A DNA stretch of 64,000 bases from Paulownia fortunei (GCA_019321725.1 CM033110.1:16733278-16797277), one strand, 5' to 3'; counted from the first letter of the stretch, positions 23,081-34,498 are shown. Numbers and translations: made by a program. The notes: generated from the letters alone by a model not told the origin.

Positions 23081-24790
23081 AATAGAAATAATCCCGTCTT
23101 TGATCGAATTGGATGTCAACCGCCTTTGCAATCAAAGAGCCTGCTTGTTTCATTTCCAAATATCATTGTTTCAATTTTTACTATTTAAAACTTCATGAAT
23201 ACATTGATTTTATCCATTTTCATAAAATACTACTATTTTTATTTTAATTTTTTTTGGGAAACTTTAGAAATATAAATATAGGCATTTTTATTAAAAATAT
23301 TATAAATTAATTAAAAAAATTCTAAATTACCATTAGAATAAAAAGAGATTTAAAAATACAGCAAAGTGTTAGTGCATATAATGCTTTCTTATTATTTATT
23401 TCTTTAAGTGAAGAAAACGGTACATTGAGTATCGCCTTCCCAAAGCATTGCCCAAAGTAAGTTTTCATTTATTTTTATTTTTTAATATTTAGATTTTAAG
23501 TGTTTTTTAATAATTAAAAAATATTAAATTTTAAACTTTCTACTTAAATTTTTTTAATTTAGAAATTTCACATTTTATGGTGAAAAACCTTATATTTATA
23601 TATATGACTTTTCTAATTTTAATATTTATCTATAAAATGAATAAGGTGTTATTTTTTCTATATTTTTCTTCAATTCATTTAATTTCTCTGTAGATTTATT
23701 TGAGTTTTGCATTATTATGATACACAAGCTAATAAAAAATTACACAAATCTAATCTGATATGTAAATGAACATATAATGCAAAATATTTCATTATACAAA
23801 GTAAAAAATAATTACTTTGAAGATATCATATATAATAGTATTTGCATTTATATTTATATTTATAACATATAAATATTATTTCTATAAAATATCTATACAA
23901 TGTTTTATAATTTTTATTCATAAAACAATTAATAAATAAAAATTACTAAGGTGCTATTTTTTCTATATTTTGCTTCAACTAATTTAAGTTCTTTGTACAT
24001 TTGTTTGAACTATACATAAGCTAATAAAACTTTATACAAATCTAATAAGGTATGTGAATGTAATACAAAATATTTTATTATACAAAGTAAAAACTAATTA
24101 ATTTGAAGATATCCTATACAAAAAAATATATAAAAATATTATCTTTATAAAAATTCTTTATTATTTCTATTTCTAAAATGATTAAGGTGCTATATTTTCT
24201 ATAATTTGCTTCACTTCATTTAAGTTTTGTACATTACGAACACAAAATCTAATAAGATATGTGAATGAATATGTAATACAAAGTATTATATCAGAATAAA
24301 AAAATAATTACTTTAGAAATATCATATACAAAGTATTTATTAAAGAATTTAATATTTTAATTATTAAAAATATTAATTATTTAGAAAAAAAACAATCAAC
24401 GCCTCCACAAGTTAGTACCCTTTACTTTGGCTTTTGGGAAGGCGTTATCTAAGCTAACGTCTTCTCACTTTAAATTATAAATAAAATGAAGAGTAACGAG
24501 AATTAACACTTTGCAATATTTTTCAAACTCTTTTTATTTTGATGGTATTTCAGAATTTTTTTAATTAATTTATAATATTCTGAAAAAAGCCTATAAATAT
24601 GCATACTAAATACCTTTTCGATATATTAATATTTCACATATTTTTACATGAAAAATATCTATAAAATAAATACATTTTTATTTTTAAATTTATATAATTA
24701 ATGTAGAAATATAATTATAACAAAAATACTTTTACACAAAAACTTAATTAAAATATATAAAGTATGAAAATGAGTTATAAAAATAAAAAC
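23081..24790. repeat. MITE-like repeat, copy A (interrupted by a 1.3-kb insertion)
   Basis: Segments 23081-23279 and 24601-24790 together match copy B (24850-25205) nearly end to end. Shared phrases are AATAGAAATAATCC, CATTGTTTCAATTTTTACTA and ATTTCACATATTTTTACAT. The ends carry GCCTGTTTGGTTTT-like and inverted AAACCAAA-like motifs, as in many plant MITEs. The interruption is described separately. Confidence 0.7.
23280..24592. mobile_element. Non-autonomous long-TIR element (1313 bp) nested in MITE copy A
   Basis: The element starts AGGCATTTTT and ends AAAAAAGCCT. Long imperfect inverted repeats of about 180 bp (23280 to about 23462 and about 24405 to 24592) share ATTATAAATTAATTAAAAAA, CAAAGTGTTA and ACGCCTTCCC-type blocks. 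The 8-bp direct repeat ATAAATAT (23272-23279 and 24593-24600) flanks it; a 9-bp reading TATAAATAT is also possible. Long TIRs with an 8-9 bp duplication suggest a MULE-type (or hAT-type) non-autonomous element. Internally there are three loose direct repeats starting AAGGTG(C/T)TATTTTTTCTATA near 23643, 23949 and 24184. There is no coding capacity. Confidence 0.85.
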
Positions 24791-24849
24791 TAAGGAACTT
24801 TAAGTCGAGATGCTTGCCAATTTACTCAAATTTTTAATAAGAAGAATAG

Positions 24850-25205
24850 AAATAATCCGTCTCCGAATTGGATATCAACTGCCTTTACAAGCTAAGAGCC
24901 TGTTTGGTTTTATTTCCAAACATCATTGTTTCAATTTTTACTAATTAAAACTTCATGCATACATTGATTTTAACTATTTTCATAGAAAATACCACTATTT
25001 TTATTTTAAATTTTTTTTGGGCAAGTTTAGAAATATAAATATACCTATCAAATACCTTTTTGAACATACTAATATTTCACATATTTTTACATAGAAAACA
25101 TCTATAGAATAAATATATTTTTATTTTTAAATTTATATAATTAATGTAAAAATATAATTATAACAAAACATACTTTTAGACAAAACTAAATTAAAATATA
25201 AATAT
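24850..25205. repeat. MITE-like repeat, copy B (uninterrupted)
   Basis: A direct copy of the A unit. At about 25032-25048 it shows the continuous sequence that corresponds to the insertion point in copy A (GAAATATAAATATACCTATC). Confidence 0.7.
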
Positions 25206-25224
25206 ATATAATATATAATATATA

Positions 25225-25400
25225 TATATATTGATTGATCCACATGGATCACGCATGTTAAGAGCCAAATATCTTATTGTCATTTATCTTGTCATGATAT
25301 CCCATCAAGTCTAAGTATTGACGATTCTCGTCACGTGGCTGGTAGGGCCCCATAAAAGAAAGACGTATCCTTGGTCAAAGTCAATGTACCTCCATTCGGG
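25225..25400. repeat. Direct repeat, copy 1 of 2
   Basis: Follows a (TA)n tract. It shares CCCATCAAGTC, AGTATTGACGATTCT, CCCCATAAAAGAAAGAC and TATCCTTGG with 25598-25780, about 375 bp to the right, at roughly 75-80% identity by eye. The origin is unknown and there is no gene. Confidence 0.65.
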
Positions 25401-25597
25401 TCTTTTTGATCTTGATTTTAGGTATTTTAACTTGAAATGATATATTACACTAATACGCATTAGACTTATTAAGGTGGTCCTTAGTTAATAATTCTCTTAT
25501 GCCTAATTCAGTTCAGGATAAAAAATTTATAAGACTTTGTGATTAAAATGCATATGTAAAGTGGAATTTATCTTATGACAGTTGTGCAACAATATAT

Positions 25598-25780
25598 ATA
25601 TATATATATATATATAGTGATTGGTCTACACGAGTCACACATATTAGGACCATGTGTTTTATTCCTATTTATTCTGTCCTGACCTCCCATCAAGTCCAAG
25701 TATCGATGGTTCTTGTCTCGGGTTTGGTCGAACCCCATAAGAGAAAGACACATATCCTTGGCTAGAGTAGGCATTTCCTC
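25598..25780. repeat. Direct repeat, copy 2 of 2
   Basis: Partner of 25225-25400, again starting directly after a (TA)n tract. It contains CCCATCAAGTCCAAGTAT and CCCCATAAGAGAAAGACAC. Confidence 0.65.
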
Positions 25781-25789
25781 ATCTTTTAA

Positions 25790-26915
25790 GGGTAAAAGGG
25801 TAATTTTGGTGTTTTTACTCATTATGTTGTTTTTGGTGTTAAGGAAAAATATATTTTGATAATAAAATTGAGGAAAGTGTGAAGAATGATAATGTGTTTG
25901 GGCATTTGTTAGAAAAATTGATGTAATGAATTTCTAGAGAGATTTTTATTTTAAATATTTTGTTAATATTATTATTATAATAATTAATGATATATAATTA
26001 TCTAATTTAAATACTGATTTATAAAATTTATTAGAAGAATAAAAATGTATTTCCCAAAACCTTAGAAACAAAAACATTTTCCATCCAATTTTGCTCACAT
26101 CTCAAAGCACGTACATAGGTTCAACTTCAACATAAAAAAAGCCATGTCATTTGTACTAATTAAACTAGTATATAGTGCTAGTTTCTTGTACTCGAAACCT
26201 AGAAATCTCAAGACCTAAGACCTATTTTTTGATAATTGCTATATATATATATATATTATTGTACAACTATCATAAAATAAATTCCACTCAATTAGTGAAT
26301 TTTCAAAAAAATCTTTCGACTTTTAAGTATTCACTGTTAATCTCTCTTTAATATTGAAATCCTTTCATACGGCAAACCAATTTTTTTCAAAAGATTTTCA
26401 AATTCTTCATGAGAAGAATTGTTTATATCTCTAAAAAGATTCACCCTTTTATGTGAAAAGTGTGGTGTACCACCTCTTTTTCTATTTTTAGATTTTTATG
26501 TAACAATCAATTAGACTTTAATCTTCACTTCAAAAGTATTTAAATACGCGGCATAAATAATAAAAGATGATTTTTTCTTATATGATCTTAACTTATCTTA
26601 TAAACAAAATTTTTTTAAATTTTTCCATCAATACAATCCAATAAAATTTATACAAGATAAACAAGACAATTAATACATATAAAATAAATTAATTAAATTT
26701 TGTGCAAAATAATAAATTGTGGTCCATGCCAACTAATCAAATCATAATAAATTATGTTCATATCATTTGTAATGTATTTTTGTTGATTGCTTGATAGTAA
26801 AAATTTGTATATATTTACATAGTATAATAATAATAATAATAATTACTATGTTTTATTGTACACATTGATTACTTTGTTTTATTGTACACATTGATTGATA
26901 CTTCCTACTTGAAGT
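25790..26915. other. AT-rich intergenic DNA
   Basis: I see no gene. There are short (TA)n tracts near 26240-26260 and an (ATA)n tract near 26820-26842, and a small direct repeat TTGTACACATTGATTACTTT / TTGTACACATTGATTGATAC near 26867-26902. Confidence 0.4.
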
Positions 26916-26920
26916 TATAA

Positions 26921-27150
26921 GCATACAAAACAGTGGCCACATTGAAACTACAAATATAAAATACTCATAAGTATTTGGTATAGATCTTGAAGTGCATACA
27001 AAACAGTGGCCACATTGAAAGTACAAATATAAAATACTCATTAGTATTTGGTATAGATCTGGAAGTGCATACAAAACAGTGGCCACATTAAAACTACAAA
27101 TATAAAATACTCGTTGTAATTGGTATAGATCTTGAAGTGCATACCACACT
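26921..27150. repeat. 73-bp tandem repeat, three copies plus a partial fourth
   Basis: Units start at GCATACAAAACAGTGGCCAC at 26921, 26994 and 27067 (73, 73 and 72 bp). A diverged partial copy begins at 27139 (GCATACCACACT). Copies one and two differ at only a few positions. A 122-codon open frame on the minus strand runs through the array (26853-27221), but it is simply the repeat translated. Confidence 0.92.
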
Positions 27151-27366
27151 ATGAGCACGTTGGAATACAAATCATGGTGAAATTCGAACAAAATATCTTC
27201 TTTTAATTGTACAGATGTCATTTATTTTTTTCTTTTTTGAGAAAACTGATTATATCATTATCATATCACAAATTCAATTATCTATTATTTCTATGATCGC
27301 TATTAATGATTTATAGTTAATTGCTAAATATTTTAAAAATAGATAAAGATTGATATTGAAAAACCT

Positions 27367-27367
27367 A

Positions 27368-27404
<37 letters not shown>

Positions 27405-27424
27405 CGCGCGCGCGCACGCGCGTC
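27367..27424. repeat. Compound (TA)n(TG)n(CG)n microsatellite
   Basis: About 26 bp of alternating TA, then about 12 bp TG, then about 18 bp CG/CA with minor interruption. The tract is almost continuously alternating purine-pyrimidine and is flanked by the protease-block homology. Confidence 0.95.
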
Positions 27425-28190
27425 GCATTTCAGTTGTAGTTTTGGAGACAATGCTTCAGCTACAAGTCCACCGCATAAAAACGTCATCAATTTCCAACTT
27501 TAGTCATCGGGTTTGAACTGTAAAAACCCACAATAGATACTGGTAACCAGGTTGATGGCCTGAACTAATTTGGCCAAATTAGGAAGGTATATGTCCCGAT
27601 TTTGTAGATGTCCGATATAATATGATTGTCATTTCACAACAAGATACAAATTTAACAGACTATAAAAAAAATTCTAAATAGTGAGATAAGAATCTTATAT
27701 TGACAACAGTTAATAACTTAACTTAGATCATAATGAATGAACATTTGTCAACATGAGTACAAATTAATATGTCAAACACGATCTAACTTACTAAGTTGGG
27801 CAATTTATTTTAATTTAATATTATATTTTATATTATACATATTATAATATATATATAAAATATTTTTTAAATAATATTAATTATATATACATGTATAACA
27901 CAAAATATATATTATAATTCGAAATTGGAGCAGAGGTTTGAAGTGGTAAGTTACGAGACTAAAATTTAATTTTTATTTCAAACGGTCTAATTTATAAGAA
28001 AGTTACTGGCAGACCAAACAAGTTAAAAAAAGGGCAAGAAAATAGCTCAAACTCAATCAACACATTGTTCATTCAAATCTGGGAGCCATCCGCTGATCAA
28101 ATATGGGACATTATCCCATTATTACATTTCCAAAGGTTTGATAATAGAAACTGAACTTCAAGGTTTGTCACACTTTCCAAGACATCCATC
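27425..28190. other. Downstream flank of protease copy 2
   Basis: About 27480-27780 matches 6330-6630 near copy 1 (CTTTAGTCATCGGGTTTGAA, then GAACATTTGTCAACATGAGT against GAACATTTCCCAACATGAGT). There is no gene. Confidence 0.5.
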
Positions 28191-29485
28191 CTAGGAGCTC
28201 TGAACTGGAACAGCTTGTATCAAGCAGCAAGAGTGAAGAGCTAAACCCGAGCCTCGAAGAAGCCACATCAAACTCAAGCAGATAATTCTCCATTGATGGC
28301 CTCCCACAACTATTGATGTTGTTGGGCCTGTCGGATTCGTTCCTTCATCCACAAATGCAAGACAGATTACGTCGTTGCTAACTCTAACCATTGAGTTTGA
28401 GCCATAAAACCTCCATAAACATTCTTGCTTTGCAGAACCAGATCAATAGTTGGCACTTCAGGCCCTGTCTTGGAGCTGACAATGGTCTTTGAATTGAAGC
28501 AAGCCCCAAAAGGAGCCACAGATGCCACTCTTTAATGTTCTTGGATGCAGCAGCCTTCACAAACTCATTGATCAAAACCCTGTAGATTGAACTGTGCAGA
28601 CCAGTATAAGGCCTCACGGTTCGAATGCCTGTGCCTCCACTTCCAGTATTCTTGTCAATGGACAGCAAAGTTTTGTTGAAGGAGAGTGTCTTTTCACCAA
28701 CTTTAATGGACTTGACATTGATGAAATACTCAACTGTCAAATTGCCTATCACCTCACTCCCAAAAGTGCTCACAGGATTTCTGATCAAGGGTGTGGTGAA
28801 AAGTGATTTGGAGATTTCTTGAAAGGATTGCTGTAAGCCCCCTGGCCGATAATCATATTTCCATCATTGCCAGAAGATGGAATGCAAAGTGCGAATTTCT
28901 GGCGAATCTTGAAAGTTGATGCAAGTTGTGCCTGCAGCGAAATCCTAGTCCTGCCAAGGCCAATCAGTCCAGCAGTGGGACTGGCCAGGCCTTCCTTAAA
29001 ACGGATCCGAAAACTGGAAGGGGAATTTATTCACCCTGTATTGGTCACCACGTGTGGAATACACGCCCAGCACATCCTCTCCCAGGCCGCTGTATCCCAG
29101 CGTGCCGGTATAAGGGTTGAGGGCGTAGTCCGAGCATGTGTTGTTGGTGCATCCAGGCGCGGGAGGCGACAAGAAGCAGAAGACACAGCCAACTCCATTT
29201 GCAATCCTGCATTGTTGAGTGCCACATAAAATGGGGCGATATGAGGAGGCTGCCGAGAAGTAGTCGATGGAGTTGAACCAGAGGAATTTGCCACCAAGAT
29301 CAATCACAACATTGAATGTGGTGCTGTTGGAACCTATCTGAATGCTGGTGTAATACTGATTAGTTGTATCATCTTTCTTGATGGGAAAATTGAAGGCTTG
29401 GGGTTTTGGAGGGCTCTTAGCATTTGAAAAGGAAGACAACACAAACAAGGAGAAAAGGAAGATTGAAAAGAGTGGAAGGCGCCAT
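28191..29485 (-). pseudogene. EDGP/XEGIP-like aspartic-protease homologue, copy 2, multiply frameshifted
   Basis: The ATG equivalent is at 29485 (MAPSTL), but an extra base at about 29475 shifts the frame at once. Compared with copy 1 I count further single-base losses at about 28997, 29005, 28828, 28534, 28411, 28293 and 28207. The remaining open pieces are 28996-29448, 28384-28788 and 28191-28391. The pieces keep the family blocks: a signal peptide (VLSSFSNAKS), DLGGKFLW, the Cys-rich loop, SGGTGIRTVRPYTGL and STSIVVGGHQ-type end. Copy 2 is intact exactly where copy 1 is broken (SSIYRVLINEF). Eight or more indels in one intronless frame mark it as a pseudogene, with sequencing error in homopolymers as the alternative. 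Confidence 0.9.
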
Positions 29486-29952
29486 TGTGTGAAGGACTGG
29501 TGCAGCTACATGATCTCTACTGGATCATACATACTTATAGTTGTAGTTATGTAGAAAAAGATGTTAAAAATTAAAGAAATTGTTTTGACTTGACCATGAT
29601 GATATGCCAGCAAATCATCATTATCTTTTACATTTCATATTGTCTGGTTGAAGTTAAAATTCCCAACTCAGATCAGTGGAACAATTAAATGGATATATTT
29701 TTGTAGATGTACTTTAATTATGTATTTTCCCCATGGACTGATGCAGCTACATCACTCTTCTGGATATATTTTTATAGATGTGGTTGATGTACTATTTTCA
29801 TATATATCTAGAAGAAGATATTTACAAGTAAACAAAGTTGTCTTGACTTGACCTGTGATTGCATGCCAGCAAATCATCATTATCATTTAGATCCCACATT
29901 GTCTGGTTGAGGCAAATTTCCCAATTCATCTCAATGGAACAATTAAAGTATA
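29486..29952 (-). repeat. Tandemly duplicated upstream segment of protease copy 2
   Basis: About 29494-29695 and about 29733-29950 are direct copies of the same upstream sequence. Shared blocks are GGACTG(G/A)TGCAGCTACAT, ATGCCAGCAAATCATCATTA, TTGTCTGGTTGA and GGAACAATTAAA. Copy 1 of the gene has this segment once (8512-8740). The duplication therefore arose in copy 2 only, or was lost from copy 1. Confidence 0.8.
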
Positions 29953-32410
29953 GAATTTTAAACTCAACCACTCAAATCCAGTGACATTGCTAATACTTCA
30001 TGAAATATTCCTTCCACTTGAGTATTATTCAAGCGGCATTTATGAGATTTGATGTGGGCCATGTGGCTTTAATATATATTGTAAAATAAAATATTGATAG
30101 TGTGATGTGTAATTTAATTTTTTTTTTATGACCACTCAAATAATATCGGTATCTCATTTATTATGGCGAAGGATATGATGCCGTTATAAGTAATAAATTG
30201 TTGATGTATGTAGGCTAATCAATAGGCTAATATATTGTTCATAATAAAATATTGGTCTTTTTTTTTTTTTTTTATATCCAAATATATGAGTCTTACATTC
30301 CAATTAAAATAAGTATAAGATTAATATTCACGTGGAATAGTCAAATATTTGCAAACCAATAAATAAATATGGAAGTGAGGAAAATGTTGTGTGCTCAAGA
30401 ATAAGATCTTATTTATTGTTTAATTAGGGGCAAACAAAATTGGAAAACATTGATGTGACTTCGATTTCTGGACCTTTTATTACATTTTTGGTATTATACT
30501 TGGATCATATCGATTTCTATGATAGAAGATTGTTACATTCGAACAGTCTCGATCAAGAACCTTAACAAAAGAAGAAAAGAATTGTTGAATTTCTAGTTAA
30601 GCATTGACAAGTACTTTTTGTTTTTTCCTAACCTCCTGTTAACTTTGTTATGCTTGAACTAATACGATTTTGTTCGGCTCTTAGATCCCAACATGGAAAA
30701 TAGAAAAATGTGGGTTTTGCTGAGGTGGTGCATTTCCTTGCTTTGCAAAAATAAAACCAATTTTGCAATTCTTTTTAACAAAATGCACTGGGATTGGAGA
30801 ATATGTTTGAATTGGAAAAAATGCAGTGCACATATTTTAAATTATAAATATTTTATCAATATTATTTTGTTGTAATCAGATATATATAATAGAATATATA
30901 ATTATTTAATTAAAATAATAATTGATAAATATTTTTTAAAATAAAAAAAAGTATTTTTTAAAATAAAAATCTCAGAATAAGTTTAATGGATACGCGAAAA
31001 TGAAGTGAAAATGAAATGAGTATTCTCAAGTCTATTTTCATTCATCTGATTGATTTAATTTAGTAGTAGGAATATCAATTCCCATATGAATTTTAATTTT
31101 TAAATATATGGATTAGTCATTCCTTTTCTCCTATAAGTTTAATTATTTCTAATCAATTAAGAATAAACTCATATTTATTTTTAGCAAAATTATCCTTCTA
31201 AATACCAACAAAAATATTGGATAAAACTCGATATTCAAACCATTAAATTTTTTATAAATTGAACATGAATCTTCCAAACTCAAGATCTATCGAGTTAGGC
31301 CCCCACTAAACTTATTTTTTTATTTTAAAATATTTGTTTAGAAACAATATCTTCATAACTTTTTATATATGATAAAATAATATTAATAATAAAAAATTAA
31401 TTAATTATATTTTAATTATTAAAAAATTAAAAAAAATCAAGCATATTTATCACTTTTACATTTACTAGTGTAAACTATATATTAATTTTATATTGTTATT
31501 ATAAGAGTATTAGATTTATATTTTAGTACGTAACATGCATATCTTTTATATATAAATTTCTATCACATAAACACATATATAATAAATAAAAAATATATAT
31601 TTAATATTTTAAAGGGGCGTATTCAGATCCTATTCGAGTCTAAAAACTAAAATTCAATATTTACTCTAAGATTCATTTGCCGGTTTTTTTATTTTTATAA
31701 AAAAAAATATTAATATAAAATTTTATGTATATTATATTATATATATATATGTATATATTATTTAACATTGATTAAAGTAATAACAAACTCATTTATGCAC
31801 AATTTTTGAATATAATTTTATTTTAAAAAAAAATTATTAAAGGATAATTTGATCCTTAAAACTATTTTTTTCTATTTCTATCCCCCGTTCCTAAATAAAA
31901 TCATTCCTAAATACAAATCATAAAATTAAAATCAAGCAAAAAAATAATAATTTCATTTATTTCCCGTTCCTCGTCAACCCGTGTAACCTAACTTCACTGG
32001 TCTGAGAAGGAATGAGATTTTGAGGTGGGCAGAGATCTCAAATAATGAGGAAACAAATTGATGGGTAGAAAGAGTACTCATTATTAAAAAAAAAAAAAAC
32101 AGAAAATATATTACAATTAAATAAAAGCTTACGCTTATCCAGCAAAAAATACTCGAGCTCGAGCATGATTAATCTCCTTGCGAGTTTGAAAAAATTGCAT
32201 GTGATAAATTATCGTTTGCTCTTGTGTGTGTATCTAATGTATATCTATTTAATTTTCACTGGATTTGGATATTAAGTTAATTTCTGGTAGGGAGGGCTTG
32301 ATGAGCCACTGAGACACATGTAGGGAGTGAATCATTGAATGCAGACTTCTGGCACTGGAAGTCATTACATCTCACGTTTTAGACTCTGATTATACGGCCA
32401 TCGACTTCGA
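29953..32410. other. Upstream remainder of the protease block, then AT-rich intergenic DNA
   Basis: Homology with 8790-9060 and 10800-11010 continues here to about 30760 (AATAGTCAAA, CTCAAGAATAAGATC, GGTGGTGCATTTCCT). From 30760 to 32410 the DNA is AT-rich without recognisable genes. The 3' UTR of the PPR gene should lie in the last few hundred bases. Confidence 0.5.
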
Positions 32411-32414
32411 CACT

Positions 32415-34431
32415 CTACACTACAGTAGGCACAGATAATTTGAGTAATGAAGATGAAAATGATGCTGCTGATTCAGTTTGAATAGCATGCAGCAGTGCAG
32501 GTGATTTATCCGCAACCCATTGTATGTGTTCAGTGGCCAATGAATGCTCTCCAACGTCAGCCAAGTATCTCAGCAAAGTCAAATGGGACTCTAGACATCC
32601 TATACCACCTGTGAGGTCACGCAGTAATTTAGAAGCTGGATGGAAAAAGCCTGCCAGGAAAACATATATATCAGCTCAACTTTCTGGTTGTAGAGAAATG
32701 AACATGCAAAGCATGATACTATAATAGAAGGCACAATATGAGGAGAACGTATCAGTTATGAGTTGATATGTCACCTTCTTTGCATAGGCAGAGAAGGAAG
32801 GTACTCAGTAAGGTGTTTGCAAGTGTTTCATCCTGTTCAACTGACTTGTTGAAAACTTCAAGAGCCATTTCAAGATTTTTCGCCTGGCAAAGGCCTTGAA
32901 GGAGAGATCTATATGTCAACTCATCAGGTTCCAACCCTTTCCCAAACATGTGGTAGAACAGGTGACAAGCATCCTCAACTTGACCTACTTCAGAAAATTT
33001 TGGAATAAGGATGTTGTAACTGTCCACATTTCCACAGCAACCACTTGCAAACATCTCATCCCACAGCCGTTTTGCAGGCCGCACTAGATCCTCTCTGCAG
33101 CAAGCTTCGAGAAGAGAATTGTAAGACAAAATATCTGGGCCCGAACCTTTCTTCTTCATCTCCTGAAGCACCTGATAACCTTCTTTAACTCTTCCAGCCT
33201 TACAAAGGAAAGAAATCATCACATTGTAACTCTCCAAGTTCCTGAAGTACTCTTTTGTCGACAAGAGTTGGAAAACTTCAACCAACTCATCGCTTTTTTC
33301 ATGCTTACAAAGATTTTCACTCAAGTTGATCAAAGTAAGTAGAGTCGGCAATCTTTCTTTCTCAAGCATGAACCTCAAAAATGAGACTGCATGCAAAGGG
33401 TCAGTAGCAGATACAGATCCTATCAGCACATTCAGAACGTCATCCTCAATTGGAAAATTCCCACTCACAATCACTTCACCCAATTCTTTTGCTTCACACA
33501 TCAGTCTCTCTGAAACCAATTGAAGAATAAGTTCCCTATAATCATTAGCCCTTGGAGCCACCCCTAACTTACGTTTCTTCTTCAAAATCATCTCCACATC
33601 AACCACGTTTCCCATCTCACGCAATGTCTCAGCAACAATTCTATACGCCATAAAATCAGGCTTACACTCTCTTTTCCTCAACTCTTCCAAAGCAAATACT
33701 GCATCCTGCACCCGAGACTCCACACACAACCCATGAACCACCAAAAGCGCAATGGTCGACCCGTCAATTACAGAAAAATCATCCTTTCTAACAGCATCCA
33801 CCAAACTCAAAATCTCACTTAATCCCTTCTTTCTACAAGCCCACCATACAAAAACCCCAAAACCAAGAGTACTCAACCGAACACCTCTCTTAATCATTTC
33901 ATCAAACACCTTGTTGGCACTCTTCATACTACCATCAGATGACAACGCCGCGAGAAGCGAATTGCAAACTTCAGGTCCGATCTCCGGAACTACAGGCCCA
34001 ACCTCACAGAAAACCGAGAACGCCATATGGGTTCTCCTCCCCGCGACAAGGGAACCAATGATCGAGAGATAAACAGAGGCCGGTAGGAAAATCTTTTGTA
34101 CTCTGACTTGCTTTAAGAGCTTATCAATGGAGTTGAATTGGCGGGAAATGGAGAGGGACTTGAGGACGGATTGATAAGTGGCGGAGGTGTGGGAGAAGCC
34201 CGGTTGCTGGGATGCCCAGTTGAAGAAGCCGAAAGCGAGGGAGTGGTGGTTGAGGAGGAAGGGGTCGATGACACGGGCGACGAGGGTCGGACTCAGAGAG
34301 TCGCGGCAACCGAGTTGGTGGAGGGTTTGTTCTAGGGACGGAGTCCATGCCCGAGTTGGTACCCTTTGGTTGGATGCGGCGAGCAGGGCTCGGCTTATCA
34401 CGCTCGCCAACTCATTCGCGGAGCGTCTCAT
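32415..34431 (-). CDS. Mitochondrial-type pentatricopeptide repeat protein (At5g14080-like), 630 aa, two exons
   Basis: Exon 1 is 34431-32775 (1657 nt) and exon 2 is 32650-32415 (236 nt). The donor is AAG|GTGACA and the acceptor GGCAG|GCTTTT; phases join to give EGFFHPASKLL, and the stop TAG is at 32417-32415. Reading through the donor would end the protein after seven foreign residues. The N terminus (MRRSANELASVISRALLAAS) is Arg/Ser/Ala-rich and lacks acids early on, as expected of an organelle presequence. P-class PPR helices are clearest at about residues 400-555 (YNVMISFLCKAGRVKEGYQV, SYNSLLEACCREDLV, SYNILIPKFSEVGQVEDACH, TYRSLLQGLCQAKNLEMALE). More diverged units lie before them. Length and exon-2 content match the Arabidopsis gene as I recall it (about 634 aa). 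The role, binding organellar RNA, is inferred from the family. Confidence 0.92.
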
Positions 34432-34441
34432 TGTATCACAG

Positions 34442-34461
34442 TCTGTGTGTGTGTGTGTGTG

Positions 34462-34497
<36 letters not shown>

Positions 34498-34498
34498 G
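34442..34498. repeat. (GT)n(GA)n microsatellite just upstream of the PPR start
   Basis: GT/GTGG repeats to about 34476, then an uninterrupted GA run to about 34498. On the coding strand this is a CT-rich then AC-rich tract lying 11-67 bp before the ATG, so it is probably in the 5' UTR or core promoter. Confidence 0.93.

Noticed and set aside
26921..27150. Regular repeats that could suggest a CRISPR-like array
   Set aside because: Units abut with no unique spacers and this is a plant genome. It is a minisatellite.
26853..27221. A 122-codon minus-strand open frame across the 73-bp repeats
   Set aside because: It is the tandem repeat translated. The protein is itself periodic and has no family features.
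28996..29448. A 150-codon frame as a separate small protease-like gene
   Set aside because: It is the N-terminal fragment of the frameshifted copy 2. The same protein continues in other frames to the left.
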